A stretch of DNA of 19,562 nucleotides from Nanogingivalis sp963545035 (GCA_963545035.1 CAUUHU010000009.1:1-19562), one strand, 5' to 3'; numbered from the stretch's first letter, positions 5,680 through 14,136 are shown. Translations and numbers: made by a program. Notes: generated by a model from the sequence alone, not told the origin.

Positions 5680-8340
5680 ATGTCTAGAAAAACTGCGAAG
5701 AAGAAAAACGTAATGGTGGAAGACAATAAAGTTGATAAAATTTTAACAACTGTTTTTGGTGATCCACAAAAGAAAATTTTGCGTCGATTGCAACGCAAAG
5801 TTGATGAAATTAATAAATTAAGCGAAAAATACGAAAAAATGAGCGACGAAAAGCTCAAAAAGACTTTCGAAAAATTCAAGAAAAGCCTTTCGAAAAAGAG
5901 CTTGGATGATATTTTACCAGATGTATTTGCGCTTGTTCGTGAAGCTTCAAACCGCGTTCTTGGAATGCGCCACTTTGATGTTCAGTTAATTGGTGGAATG
6001 GTTCTTCATGAAGGAAAAGTTGCTGAAATGAAGACAGGTGAAGGTAAAACTTTGGTGGCAACTTTGCCGGTTTCTTTGAATGCGATGGAAGGAAAAGGTG
6101 TACACGTTGTGACTGTGAATGATTATCTTGCGCAGCGTGACGCTTCTTGGATGGGAAAGCTATATGACTTTCTTGGTCTTTCGGTCGGTGTGATTATTAA
6201 TGATGCTAGTTTTATCTTTGATCCAGAATATGACAACGAAGAACACGAAGACGAAAACATGCGAAAACTTCGTCCAGCAACTCGAAAAGAGGCTTATGCT
6301 GCAGATATTACTTACGGAACAAATAATGAATTTGGTTTCGATTATTTGCGCGACAACATGGTGAATGAAGTTGAGCTTTTGCGTCAGCGCGAGCTTAATT
6401 TCGCAATTGTCGACGAGGTTGATTCAATTTTGATCGACGAAGCTCGAACACCTTTGATTATTTCCGCTCCAGCTGCCGAAAATCCAGAGAGTTATATTCA
6501 ATTTGCTAAGGTTGTTTCTCAACTTTCGAAAGAAGATTATGAAGTTGATGAAAAGCGCCGAAGCGTAGCTTTAACTGAATCTGGAATCGATAAGATCGAA
6601 AAACTCCTTAATATGAAGGATCTCTACACACCAGAACATTCGCGTGCAGTTTATCACGTTGAGCAAGCTTTGCGCGCCGAAACTCTTTTCAAACGCGATA
6701 AAGACTATGTTGTAACAAACGATGGTGAAGTGATTATTGTCGATGAGCACACTGGTCGTTTGATGAACGGGCGTCGTTATAATGAAGGTCTTCATCAGGC
6801 AATTGAGGCGAAAGAAAAAGTTCCAGTTTTGCAAGAATCAATGACTTTGGCAACAATTTCATTCCAGAATTTCTTCCGTCTTTACAATAAACTTTCAGGA
6901 ATGACCGGAACAGCCTTTACTGAAGCTGAAGAATTCCAACAAATTTATTCTTTGGAGGTTGTGCAAATTCCTTCGAATAAACCAGTTATTCGTGACGATA
7001 AAGAAGATTTGATTTTTAAAACTGAAAAAGCAAAACTTAAAGCTGTTGCCGAAGCGATTAAAAAATATCACGCAGAAGGTCGTCCAGTTTTGGTTGGTTC
7101 AGGCTCAATTGAAAAGAATGAGCAAATTGCGAAATATCTCGATCAAGAAGGAATTAAATATAACCTTTTGAACGCTAAAAACAACGAGCACGAGGCTGCA
7201 ATTGTGGCGCGCGCCGGAGAAAAAGGTGCGATTACGCTTGCAACAAATATTGCTGGTCGTGGAACCGACATTAAGCTTGGTGAAGGTGTTAAAGAGCTTG
7301 GTGGATTGGTAGTGATCGGTTCAGAGCGTCACGAATCTCGCCGAATCGATAACCAGTTCCGCGGTCGTGGTGGTCGTCAGGGAGATCCGGGCGAAACTCA
7401 ATTCTACGTTTCAACTGAAGACGACTTGATGCGAATTTTCCAAGGTGAAAGAATTGCAGCATTGATGGATCGACTTGGTGTGCCAGAAGACACTCCAATT
7501 CAACACAAGGCTGTTTCGAAAACACTTGAAAACGCTCAAAAACGTGTTGAAGGATTTAACTTTGATACACGTAAAAATGTTGTTCAATATGACAACGTGA
7601 TTAACCGTCACCGAAAAGTTGTTTATGCAATGCGCCGAAAAATTCTTGAAGGTGAAGATATTACAGCCGAAATTAAAGAACTATTTATTTCGAAAGCAGC
7701 AGAACTCGCTGAATTGCCTTCAAAAAATAACGAAAAATTCGTTTCAGATTTTGTTGAAATCTTCCCAGTTGATGAAGAGAAGATTGAAGCACTTGGTCGA
7801 ATTTCGAACGATAAAAAGCGAATTAAATTAGCTAAACAAATTGCCGAAGAACTTTACCAGGATAAAGAAAATGAACTAGGTAAAGAGGTGTTCCAAAAAG
7901 TTGAACGCGAAGTTTACATGCAAATTCTTGATACTCTTTGGATGAACCACCTTGAAAATATGAATTTCTTGCGTGAAGGAATTCACTGGCGAAGTGTTGG
8001 ACAACGTGACCCATTGGTTGAATATCGTGCAGAATCACAAAAATTGTTCGATGGTCTTCAGAATACTTTGCGTGACGAAACAATTCGAATTCTAACTCGA
8101 GTTACACCAAGCGATGCAGTAGCGCACCAAGACGAAGGTCACGACACTGAACTTACACGACTTGCTGAAAATTCAGTTGAAAAGGGTGTTAATGAAATTC
8201 AATCTGGTGATAAAAGCCGCGATGAGGATTTTTCGAAAGCTAAAAAAGCTGCTTCAAAAAATAACGAAAACGCCAAAAAGAATAATGCGCGAAAGGCTAA
8301 AAAAGCTCAACGCCAGAACAAAAAGAAGGGTCGCAAATAG
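5680..8340 (+). CDS. secA: Protein translocase ATPase SecA
   Basis: SecA drives ATP-powered export of unfolded preproteins through SecYEG. The 886 residues cover the motor: TGEGKT Walker A (119-124), the DEVDSILIDEAR Walker B/DEAD region (245-256), a preprotein cross-linking domain, the second ATPase domain (ATNIAGRGTDI; SERHESRRIDNQFRGRGGRQGDPG), and the scaffold/IRA1 segment (LDTLWMNHLENMNFLREGI). The ATG at 5680 is preferred to one at 5668 because GGAG (5670-5673) lies 6 bases before it. The C-terminus lacks the usual Cys-rich zinc/SecB-binding motif and ends in a Lys/Asn/Arg-rich tail. An acidic insert near residues 175-200 precedes KEAYAADITYGTNNE; similar inserts occur in other lineages. 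The next gene begins on the base after the TAG stop. Confidence 0.97.
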   Translation: MSRKTAKKKNVMVEDNKVDKILTTVFGDPQKKILRRLQRKVDEINKLSEKYEKMSDEKLKKTFEKFKKSLSKKSLDDILPDVFALVREASNRVLGMRHFDVQLIGGMVLHEGKVAEMKTGEGKTLVATLPVSLNAMEGKGVHVVTVNDYLAQRDASWMGKLYDFLGLSVGVIINDASFIFDPEYDNEEHEDENMRKLRPATRKEAYAADITYGTNNEFGFDYLRDNMVNEVELLRQRELNFAIVDEVDSILIDEARTPLIISAPAAENPESYIQFAKVVSQLSKEDYEVDEKRRSVALTESGIDKIEKLLNMKDLYTPEHSRAVYHVEQALRAETLFKRDKDYVVTNDGEVIIVDEHTGRLMNGRRYNEGLHQAIEAKEKVPVLQESMTLATISFQNFFRLYNKLSGMTGTAFTEAEEFQQIYSLEVVQIPSNKPVIRDDKEDLIFKTEKAKLKAVAEAIKKYHAEGRPVLVGSGSIEKNEQIAKYLDQEGIKYNLLNAKNNEHEAAIVARAGEKGAITLATNIAGRGTDIKLGEGVKELGGLVVIGSERHESRRIDNQFRGRGGRQGDPGETQFYVSTEDDLMRIFQGERIAALMDRLGVPEDTPIQHKAVSKTLENAQKRVEGFNFDTRKNVVQYDNVINRHRKVVYAMRRKILEGEDITAEIKELFISKAAELAELPSKNNEKFVSDFVEIFPVDEEKIEALGRISNDKKRIKLAKQIAEELYQDKENELGKEVFQKVEREVYMQILDTLWMNHLENMNFLREGIHWRSVGQRDPLVEYRAESQKLFDGLQNTLRDETIRILTRVTPSDAVAHQDEGHDTELTRLAENSVEKGVNEIQSGDKSRDEDFSKAKKAASKNNENAKKNNARKAKKAQRQNKKKGRK

Positions 8341-9630
8341 ATGCGCCACACCGTTGAAGAAGTACGCCTGAAAAATGGCGTACGCGGTCTTCTTGTGAAT
8401 GTTCCAGATGCGACGGTGATGAGTTTTCAGTTTCAGTTTCGAGCAGGTTCTCGTTTTACTAAAAGTCCAGAAATTTATGAAACTGCGCACATTATGGAGC
8501 ATATGGCTTTTGGCGCAAATGCAAGGTTTGCCAGTGAGCATGAATTCGAGGCCGAATTTACTAAAAACGGCGCCTATCACAACGCCTCAACATCTGATAT
8601 GAGCATGAATTATGTTGCAGATTGTGCTGATTTCGAATGGGATCGAATTTTTGAACTGCAACTTCTTTCGATTAGTCAACCAAGATTTAACGAGTTTGAA
8701 TTTAAAGCAGAAAAAGGTAATGTTCGAAACGAACTGACTGGCTATTTAAACAATAACGCACGTCTTCTTTGGCCAAAAATACAGCAAGAATTTGGTGAAA
8801 AAGTATTAACCTATGAGGAACGTTTAAAAACAATCGATAATATCACGCTTGATGATATTCGTGAGCATCATAAACGAACACACACCACTGATAACTTGCG
8901 TTTTGTGATCGCTGGAAAGATTACGCCGACTCGTAGAAATAAAATTCTTGAAGGTTTTGAAAATCTTCAGCTTGAAAGAGGTAAGCGTTTCGAAATTATC
9001 ACTGATCCACCTAAAAAACCGCAAGCGCCAATTTTTATTCATCGACCAGATTTGAAGAATATTAGTTTTGGAATTTCGCTATTATTGCCACGCAAGCTAA
9101 CCACGTCTGAGATGGACGCAATGCATGCGTTAAATCATATTTTAACTGGAACAATGCATGCGCGCATCCTTGGGCAAGCTCGTAAACGAGGATTGACTTA
9201 TGGTGTTTATTCTGGTGCTTCTCGTGGACCAAAAGATTCCTCTTGGGATTTCGAAGGTCAAACAAACTATAGCACAGCAAAAGAGCTTTTTGAGTTAATC
9301 GTATTGGAGCTTAAGAAGGTTTTGAACGAAGAAATTACCGAAAAAGAGCTTGAAGCTATGAAAAGTTATTCACTTGGTTCATTCCAAATGGGTGGCCAAA
9401 CTGTTGCTTCAACGGCAGGATTTTATGCTTCAAGATATTTTTGGGATGGATATGTTCGTGACTATAAAGCACAGCCAAAATTTATTAAGCAGATTTCGCG
9501 CGAGCAAATTTTCAAAGTGGCGAAAGAATTTATAGATGCGAACACTTGGATTCTAGGCGCGGTTTCTGGTGGTGAAGAATCGCAAATTCAAGAATTAAAT
9601 CAAGAATTTTCTAAGTTATTCAAAAAATAA
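8341..9630 (+). CDS. M16-family zinc peptidase
   Basis: This is a 429-residue metallopeptidase of the M16 (insulinase/processing peptidase) family, which cleaves peptides inside a clam-like chamber. The inverted zinc motif HxxEH is present as H50-I-M-E53-H54, and the third ligand fits E131 in GNVRNEL, at the usual spacing. The second half carries the family's substrate-side motif ARKRGLTYGVYSG (about 278-291). No signal peptide is evident, so it is probably cytoplasmic. The ATG abuts the secA stop (TAG then ATG), with AAGGG 10 bases upstream inside secA, so the two are co-transcribed and probably translationally coupled. A role in degrading signal peptides or export-related peptides is conceivable but only inferred from the coupling. 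Confidence 0.93.
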   Translation: MRHTVEEVRLKNGVRGLLVNVPDATVMSFQFQFRAGSRFTKSPEIYETAHIMEHMAFGANARFASEHEFEAEFTKNGAYHNASTSDMSMNYVADCADFEWDRIFELQLLSISQPRFNEFEFKAEKGNVRNELTGYLNNNARLLWPKIQQEFGEKVLTYEERLKTIDNITLDDIREHHKRTHTTDNLRFVIAGKITPTRRNKILEGFENLQLERGKRFEIITDPPKKPQAPIFIHRPDLKNISFGISLLLPRKLTTSEMDAMHALNHILTGTMHARILGQARKRGLTYGVYSGASRGPKDSSWDFEGQTNYSTAKELFELIVLELKKVLNEEITEKELEAMKSYSLGSFQMGGQTVASTAGFYASRYFWDGYVRDYKAQPKFIKQISREQIFKVAKEFIDANTWILGAVSGGEESQIQELNQEFSKLFKK

Positions 9631-9656
9631 TCGCTTCATAGCGGTTATTTTATTTT
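9624..9656 (+). terminator. Terminator overlapping the M16 peptidase stop codon
   Basis: AAAATAATCGC (9624-9634) pairs with GCGGTTATTTT (9641-9651) with one G-U pair and a 6-base loop, then a T-rich tail. The TAA stop is inside the left arm, as in the glutaredoxin terminator. Confidence 0.8.
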
Positions 9657-9665
9657 AAAAGGTTA

Positions 9666-9674
9666 TGTTATAAT
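9666..9674 (+). promoter_or_regulatory. Extended -10 promoter of xseA
   Basis: TGTTATAAT ends 7 bases before the xseA ATG, so the transcript should begin at or within a base or two of the start codon. No clear -35 is visible. Confidence 0.65.
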
Positions 9675-9681
9675 AAAGAAT

Positions 9682-10827
9682 ATGGATTTTGATGAATTTG
9701 AAGAGCTGTTGAATTCTGAAATAAAAAAACCTCAACCGCACGAGGTAATTTATAGTGTTTCAGATTTCATTGCAACTAGTAATGATATTTTCGAAAAGAG
9801 TTTTCCGAGCGTTTTAATTGAAGGTGAAGTTTCGAGCTTCAAGGTGAACCAAAATAAGTTCGTTTTCTTTGATTTGAAAGATGAAGAGTCGGTTCTTGGC
9901 TGTTTTATGACAGTTTGGCAATTGCGCTTTCCGCTTGAAGATGGTATGAAAGTTGTCGCTCAGGTTAAACCTAAGTTAACAAACTGGGGAAAATTTAGCT
10001 TAACGGTTGAAAAAATTACGCCAAAAGGTGAGGGAAGTCTTAAAAAATCTCTCGAAATTTTGAAAGAAAAATTAACACGAGAAGGTTTGTTTGACGAAAG
10101 TCGAAAACGCAGAATTCCGCAAGATTTGAAAAAAATCGCGGTAATCTCAAGTACGCAAGCGGCTGGTTATGCAGATTTTGTTAAAATTATCAATGAGCGT
10201 TGGGGTGGACTAAAAATTGTCGTAGCGCACACTCAGGTTCAAGGCATGGCGGCTAGCGATCAAATTATTCGTGCGATAGATTTTTTAAATAGTCAAAGTG
10301 AATTACCAGATGTGATCGCGATTATTCGCGGCGGTGGTAGCGCTGATGATTTAGCGGTTTTTAACGATGAAAAACTGGTTCGCGCGGTTGCGAACTCTCG
10401 CGTGCCGATCATTACTGGAATTGGGCATGAAATCGATCAAAGCCTTTGTGATTTGGCTGCAGATTTTGCTGCTTCAACGCCAAGTAATGTGGCGCAAGTT
10501 TTAACACCAAATAAGTTTGATGAAATGCGTTTTTTGCGTTCAAAAATTTTACGCACAAATGATTTGTTGCTTTCGAGAATAGCTGAACTTAAAAAAACTA
10601 ACAGAGAGAAAAATCAGGAAATCCGAGATAGAATTTTACAAAATATTTTTAATCAGAAAAGGGAGATTCAGGCTAAAAAACGAATTTTAGAAAGCTATAA
10701 TCCGCAAAATATTTTAGCAAAGGGCTATGCATTGATTAGTGGGGAAATTGCAACGGGTAAAGAGATTACAATTAAAACAATAGATAAAACAATAACGGCG
10801 GAGGTAAAAAATGTCAATCAAAATTAG
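9682..10827 (+). CDS. xseA: Exonuclease VII large subunit
   Basis: With XseB this forms exonuclease VII, which degrades single-stranded DNA from both ends in repair. At 381 residues it is shorter than the E. coli protein (about 456), mainly in the C-terminal coiled-coil part. The OB fold lies at about 40-110 (IEGEVSSFKVNQNKFVFFDL). The catalytic domain shows ISSTQAAGYADF, RGGGSADDLAVFNDE (about 216-230), GIGHEID (about 246-252) and ADFAASTPSNVA. The ATG lies 7 bases after a perfect -10 with no Shine-Dalgarno site, pointing to a leaderless message. The end overlaps xseB by 17 bases. Confidence 0.95.
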   Translation: MDFDEFEELLNSEIKKPQPHEVIYSVSDFIATSNDIFEKSFPSVLIEGEVSSFKVNQNKFVFFDLKDEESVLGCFMTVWQLRFPLEDGMKVVAQVKPKLTNWGKFSLTVEKITPKGEGSLKKSLEILKEKLTREGLFDESRKRRIPQDLKKIAVISSTQAAGYADFVKIINERWGGLKIVVAHTQVQGMAASDQIIRAIDFLNSQSELPDVIAIIRGGGSADDLAVFNDEKLVRAVANSRVPIITGIGHEIDQSLCDLAADFAASTPSNVAQVLTPNKFDEMRFLRSKILRTNDLLLSRIAELKKTNREKNQEIRDRILQNIFNQKREIQAKKRILESYNPQNILAKGYALISGEIATGKEITIKTIDKTITAEVKNVNQN

Positions 10828-11005
10828 TCAAAAAATAAAAGAAATCGATGAAATTCTAGCTAATATTGAAAGCGGAACAATTCCTCTTGAAGAAACTGTT
10901 GAAAAATATAAAGAGGCAATTTCGAAAGCCGAGGCGCTTGAGAGTGAATTAAATTCGCTCGAGAATGAAATTGAAGTTTTGAGTAAAAATTTTGCACAAG
11001 AATAG
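10811..11005 (+). CDS. xseB: Exonuclease VII small subunit
   Basis: A 64-residue, helical, acidic partner of XseA. ISQKIKEIDEILANIESGTIPLEETVEKYKEA matches the family's two-helix core, with the conserved G-x-x-x-L-E-E-x-V-x-x-Y/F pattern. A GGAGG site lies 6 bases before the ATG, inside xseA, and the two genes overlap by 17 bases, so production is coupled. Length is normal for the family. Confidence 0.93.
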   Translation: MSIKISQKIKEIDEILANIESGTIPLEETVEKYKEAISKAEALESELNSLENEIEVLSKNFAQE

Positions 11006-11009
11006 TTTA

Positions 11010-11043
11010 TAAAAAGAGAAAACCCCGCACAAATTGCGGGGTT
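11010..11043. terminator. Shared terminator between xseB and the convergent 118-residue gene
   Basis: AACCCCGCA (11021-11029) pairs perfectly with TGCGGGGTT (11035-11043) around a 5-base loop. On the minus strand the stem is followed by a T-rich run (TTTTCTCTTTTT), making a good terminator for the convergent gene. On the plus strand the T tract is only two bases, so termination of xseB would be weaker. Confidence 0.75.
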
Positions 11044-11050
11044 GGCAAAC

Positions 11051-11407
11051 TTACCAGATGATCATTTCATTAAGATCATCATCCAATTTGATATCCACTT
11101 CGCGAGCAAACCATTTTCCATAGTCTTCGCTATAAGGGTTTTTATCTTCACAATAAAGTGAAATTGACAACTTAACTCCAGCTTTTTCGCATTCTTGCTT
11201 GAACGCCAAAAGGTGGCTCAGCTTATCTTTTGACTGGTGTGCGAAAAGAAGAATTCCATCTTTTCCGTTCTTTTTGATAAATTTCTTGAAAATTTTTCTG
11301 ACGGTTTCTTCTTGTTCGGGGATAAATTTTAAGACGCACTCCGTCATTTCTGGAAAAATATCTTTTCCGAACGCGCTTCTGGTAAGTTTAACTGCTTTTC
11401 GTGCCAT
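11051..11407 (-). CDS. Hypothetical protein, 118 residues
   Basis: I do not recognise it. It is soluble with no signal peptide. The N-terminal part is basic (MARKAVKLTRSAFGK), the middle has helix and strand elements (EETVRKIFKKFIKKNGKDGILLFAHQSKDKLSHLLAF) and the C-terminus is acidic (EVDIKLDDDLNEMIIW). ILLFAHQ and VKLSISLYCEDK resemble strands of a small alpha/beta fold. The ATG at 11407 is chosen because a perfect AAAGGAGGTG lies 8 bases upstream; a GTG at 11416 overlaps that site and is rejected. It is transcribed divergently from frr from a closely abutting promoter, with an inverted repeat at its predicted transcript start. No TTCGAA occurs inside it. Confidence 0.75.
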   Translation of the reverse strand: MARKAVKLTRSAFGKDIFPEMTECVLKFIPEQEETVRKIFKKFIKKNGKDGILLFAHQSKDKLSHLLAFKQECEKAGVKLSISLYCEDKNPYSEDYGKWFAREVDIKLDDDLNEMIIW

Positions 11408-11434
11408 TGAGGGCACCTCCTTTAAAAATTTTCT

Positions 11435-11451
11435 TAGCTTTTGGAAAGCTA
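11435..11451. repeat. 7-bp perfect inverted repeat at the start of the 118-residue gene's transcript
   Basis: TAGCTTT and AAAGCTA (11435-11441 and 11445-11451) flank a 3-base centre, TGG. The predicted minus-strand transcription start is near 11452, so the palindrome covers roughly +1 to +17. This position suits an operator or a short 5' RNA hairpin. Confidence 0.5.
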
Positions 11452-11458
11452 CTTTTAT

Positions 11459-11487
11459 ACTATATCATAAAAATGCTAAAAAGTCAA
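11459..11487 (-). promoter_or_regulatory. Promoter of the 118-residue gene
   Basis: On the minus strand TTGACT (11482-11487) and TATAGT (11459-11464) are 17 bases apart with a TGA extension before the -10. Its -35 is separated by one base from the -35 of the divergent frr promoter. Confidence 0.75.
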
Positions 11488-11488
11488 T

Positions 11489-11518
11489 TTGAATAAAAAG
11501 CATAAGGTGTGTTATAAT
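11489..11518 (+). promoter_or_regulatory. Promoter of frr
   Basis: TTGAAT (11489-11494) and TATAAT (11513-11518) are 18 bases apart, with TGT (11510-11512) giving an extended -10. The frr ATG follows after 6 bases, so the message is probably leaderless. Confidence 0.75.
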
Positions 11519-11524
11519 ATAGGC

Positions 11525-12079
11525 ATGTTTAATACAGATGAATTTAAATTAAAAATGACCGAGGCTGTCGAACATTTCAAGGGTGAAATGAAGAAAGTTC
11601 GAACTGGTCGTGCGCATCCGTCAATGCTTGACGGGGTGTCGGTTGAAGTTTATGGCGCAAAAATGCCATTGAACCAGGTTTCAAATATGACTGCACCAGA
11701 GGCGGGAATGATTTTAATCACACCTTTTGATGCAAATAATATTTCAGCAATTTCTGCAGCAATTCGCAACGATCAAAGCCTTGGTTTTAATCCAAGTGAT
11801 GATGGTCGTGTTGTTCGTGTGCCAGTTCCACCGCTAACAGAGGAACGTCGTAAACAAATCGTAAAACAAACTTCTGAAAAAGTTGAAGGTGCAAAGATTA
11901 CGCTTCGAAATATTCGTCAAGACGCTTTAAAACACGCCAAAAAGCTTAAAGATGAAAAATCTTTAACAGAAGATGATCTAAAGCGAATTGAAAAAGAAAT
12001 TGACGCTGAAATTAAAGAGTTTAGCGCACAAATCGACGCGATTTTTAAAGAAAAAGAGAAAGAAATTCTCACAATTTAA
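11525..12079 (+). CDS. frr: Ribosome recycling factor
   Basis: RRF works with EF-G to split the post-termination ribosome. The 184 residues match the family length (about 185). Recognisable segments are KVRTGRAHPSMLDGVSVEVYG, the PFDANNISAISAAIRNDQSLGFNPSDDGRVVRVPVPPLTEERR core, and the long C-terminal helices (KLKDEKSLTEDDLKRIEKEIDAEI). The start at 11525 (MFNTDEFKLKM) is chosen because the perfect extended -10 lies at 11510-11518; a longer in-frame reading from 11489 would run through the promoter. There is no Shine-Dalgarno site. It heads the frr-rseP-CPBP cluster. Confidence 0.96.
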   Translation: MFNTDEFKLKMTEAVEHFKGEMKKVRTGRAHPSMLDGVSVEVYGAKMPLNQVSNMTAPEAGMILITPFDANNISAISAAIRNDQSLGFNPSDDGRVVRVPVPPLTEERRKQIVKQTSEKVEGAKITLRNIRQDALKHAKKLKDEKSLTEDDLKRIEKEIDAEIKEFSAQIDAIFKEKEKEILTI

Positions 12080-12085
12080 GTTATT

Positions 12086-12116
12086 TTTTGCTGGCGCCTT
12101 TAAAACGTCGGCAAAA
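12086..12116 (+). other. Hairpin in the frr-rseP gap without a T run
   Basis: TTTTGCTGGCG (12086-12096) pairs with CGTCGGCAAAA (12106-12116) over 11 base pairs including two G-U pairs. No T run follows, so it does not look like an intrinsic terminator. It could be an RNA-processing or stability element between the two genes. Confidence 0.45.
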
Positions 12117-12144
12117 GCTAATTTAAGATTTTCGAAAGGGTAAG

Positions 12145-13323
12145 ATGGAGGTTTTTAATTTAATTGTTGGAATAATTATCGGTTTAATTTCACTAACTTT
12201 TTTGGTGGCGCTTCATGAGCTTGGTCATGCACTAGCAGCCAAGAAAAATGGCGTAAAACTTAAAGAATATGCAATTGGTTTTCCGCCAAGGATTAAAAGT
12301 TTTAAAGCTAAAACGGATAAAATTCTACCAAAAGGTACAAAAATTTCGATTGGCGCAATTCCGCTCGGTGGTTTTGTGCGGCTTCAAGGTGAGCACGATT
12401 CCGACTCGAAAAAAGGCGATTATGGTGCGGCAAGTTTTTGGGGTAAAACGCAAATTCTGTTTGCTGGCGTTGCCATGAACTGGTTAGTTGCTTTTGTGAT
12501 TTTTACAGTTTTGGCTATTTCTGGAATGCCAAAACTACTTCCAAATCAATTTTATCTTTCTTCTGATGCAAAAATATCTGGCGGCGGCGTACAGGTTTCT
12601 GCAATTTCAAAAAATTCTCCAGCGGAAAAAGCCGGGTTAAATAAAAATGATACACTTTTGGAATTTAATGGTCAAAAGGTCGAAAACTCCACTAAAATTC
12701 GCCAAGATTTAAAAAATAATGCCGGTAAAACAGTTTCCTTAAAAATTAGTCGAAATGGTAAAGAACTTTCGAAAAGTGTAAAGCTCAACGAAAAAGGAAA
12801 TAATGGTTTTTTGGGTGCGGTTTTATCTGACGGTATGCAGAAAATCCATTCAACTTGGAGCGCCCCAATTGTTGGCCTCGGTACAACGGCTCAATTTACG
12901 GGTGAAACATTTAAAGGTGTTGGTGAGCTTTTTGTAAACTTTTTTGGCGGAATTTTCGAAAAAGTTATTCCAAATCCCGACTCGCAAAAGAATGCGAATA
13001 CTCAGCTTTCGAAAGCGGGTGAGAGTGTTTCTGGGCCGGTGATGGTTATTGGTGGAATTTTCCCAAACATTGTTTCGATGGGAATGGATATGATTTTAAT
13101 GCTTACCGCTATTATTTCGATTAGCTTGGCTTGTATGAATGTTTTGCCGATTCCAGCGCTGGATGGCGGCCGTTGGTTTATGACGTTTATTTTTCGAGTT
13201 TTTCTTAAAAAACCGCTACCAAAAGAAACTGAGGAAAATGTTAACGGTTGGAGTTTCTTAGCTCTAATGGGGCTTTCAGCTTTGATTATTGTGCTTGATT
13301 TTACGAAAATTTTTAGAGGTTAG
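12145..13323 (+). CDS. rseP: Site-2 intramembrane zinc protease (M50, RseP/RasP-like)
   Basis: This polytopic membrane metalloprotease cuts transmembrane substrates such as anti-sigma factors and remnant signal peptides. The 392 residues show HELGH (24-28) in the first membrane helix, then GAIPLGGFV and a second helix (about 107-127, ILFAGVAMNWLVAFVIF). A single PDZ domain follows (about 148-222; SPAEKAGLNKNDTLLEFNG). The C-terminal helices contain NVLPIPALDGGRW (about 332-344), which supplies the third zinc ligand. An AAAGGG site lies a few bases before the ATG, within a non-coding TTTCGAAA copy. CPBP follows after a single base. The native substrate is unknown. Confidence 0.93.
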   Translation: MEVFNLIVGIIIGLISLTFLVALHELGHALAAKKNGVKLKEYAIGFPPRIKSFKAKTDKILPKGTKISIGAIPLGGFVRLQGEHDSDSKKGDYGAASFWGKTQILFAGVAMNWLVAFVIFTVLAISGMPKLLPNQFYLSSDAKISGGGVQVSAISKNSPAEKAGLNKNDTLLEFNGQKVENSTKIRQDLKNNAGKTVSLKISRNGKELSKSVKLNEKGNNGFLGAVLSDGMQKIHSTWSAPIVGLGTTAQFTGETFKGVGELFVNFFGGIFEKVIPNPDSQKNANTQLSKAGESVSGPVMVIGGIFPNIVSMGMDMILMLTAIISISLACMNVLPIPALDGGRWFMTFIFRVFLKKPLPKETEENVNGWSFLALMGLSALIIVLDFTKIFRG

Positions 13324-13324
13324 A

Positions 13325-14134
13325 ATGCAAGAAAAAGTTATTCTTATTTGTAGTAAAATTCGAAAGCGAAACGAGAAGATTCTTTCGAAAAAACCTTTAA
13401 AGATTATTTTTTGGGCAATTTTGCCGATTTTAGCTTATTTTATAGCTAGTTATACTTCAGCGGTTGTGATTCGGTTATATTTAGCGGTAGCCTTTTGGGG
13501 TAATGATTCGGGGTATCAAAATGCAACTTCTAGCGTGATTACAACATCTGTCTACTCGATTTTATTCTTTGGCCTAATGTTTGCAATAATTTATTTTGTG
13601 CCGATTAAGCTTTTTGGTCAAAAAATTTCTAGAAAAGAGATTGCTTTAAACGGGCTTATAACCTGGCAAGATTTAGCTTTAGCGTTGGTTGGCTTTATTT
13701 TGGCTATGATATTATCTGGAATTCTTCTCGACATGGTCTCGCATATTCTACCAAATTTTAATAAAGCTCAATCTCAAAGTTTATTGTTTCAGCGGGGAAC
13801 GATGATTTTTCCTTGGCAATTCTTAATGGCTTTTATTTCTATTGTTGTGATTACGCCATTTGTCGAGGAAATTATTTTTCGCGGTATAATTTACGGACAG
13901 CTTCGTAAAATAAATATTCCGCTAGCAATTTTTTTAACCAGTCTATTGTTTGGAATTGTTCATTTTCAATTAAATGTAGGAATAACCGTATTTGTGATGA
14001 GTGTAATTATGTGTTTGATTCGTGAAAAAATTACCAAAACGATTTGGGCAGGGATTGTGATCCATATGATTAAAAACGGAATCGCCTTTGCGATACTTTA
14101 CATCTATCCAGCGACTCAATTTTTTAACCTCTAA
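13325..14134 (+). CDS. CPBP-family intramembrane metalloprotease (CAAX protease/Abi)
   Basis: A 269-residue multi-span membrane protein of the CPBP (type II CAAX endopeptidase/bacteriocin-immunity) family. All three family motifs are present: EEIIFR (181-186), FGIVH (209-213) and HMIKN (247-251), so it should be catalytically competent. About seven hydrophobic segments are visible, the first near residues 26-50. The ATG at 13325 lies one base after the rseP stop, with AGAGG upstream; a longer in-frame reading from 13289 would overlap rseP and lacks a site. Being coupled to rseP, it may act in the same membrane-proteolysis step (inference). Functions in this family range from protein processing to bacteriocin immunity. 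Confidence 0.9.
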   Translation: MQEKVILICSKIRKRNEKILSKKPLKIIFWAILPILAYFIASYTSAVVIRLYLAVAFWGNDSGYQNATSSVITTSVYSILFFGLMFAIIYFVPIKLFGQKISRKEIALNGLITWQDLALALVGFILAMILSGILLDMVSHILPNFNKAQSQSLLFQRGTMIFPWQFLMAFISIVVITPFVEEIIFRGIIYGQLRKINIPLAIFLTSLLFGIVHFQLNVGITVFVMSVIMCLIREKITKTIWAGIVIHMIKNGIAFAILYIYPATQFFNL

Positions 14135-14136
14135 CA

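Noticed and set aside
6196..6285. Acidic insert in the first ATPase domain of SecA as a novelty
   Set aside because: Comparable ASFxFDP-containing inserts occur in SecA of other bacterial lineages as far as I recall, so it is not evidence of a new function.
13325..14134. CPBP gene as a bacteriocin-immunity or abortive-infection gene
   Set aside because: The family includes immunity proteins, but no bacteriocin or toxin gene is nearby and the coupling is to rseP, so membrane proteolysis is the simpler reading.
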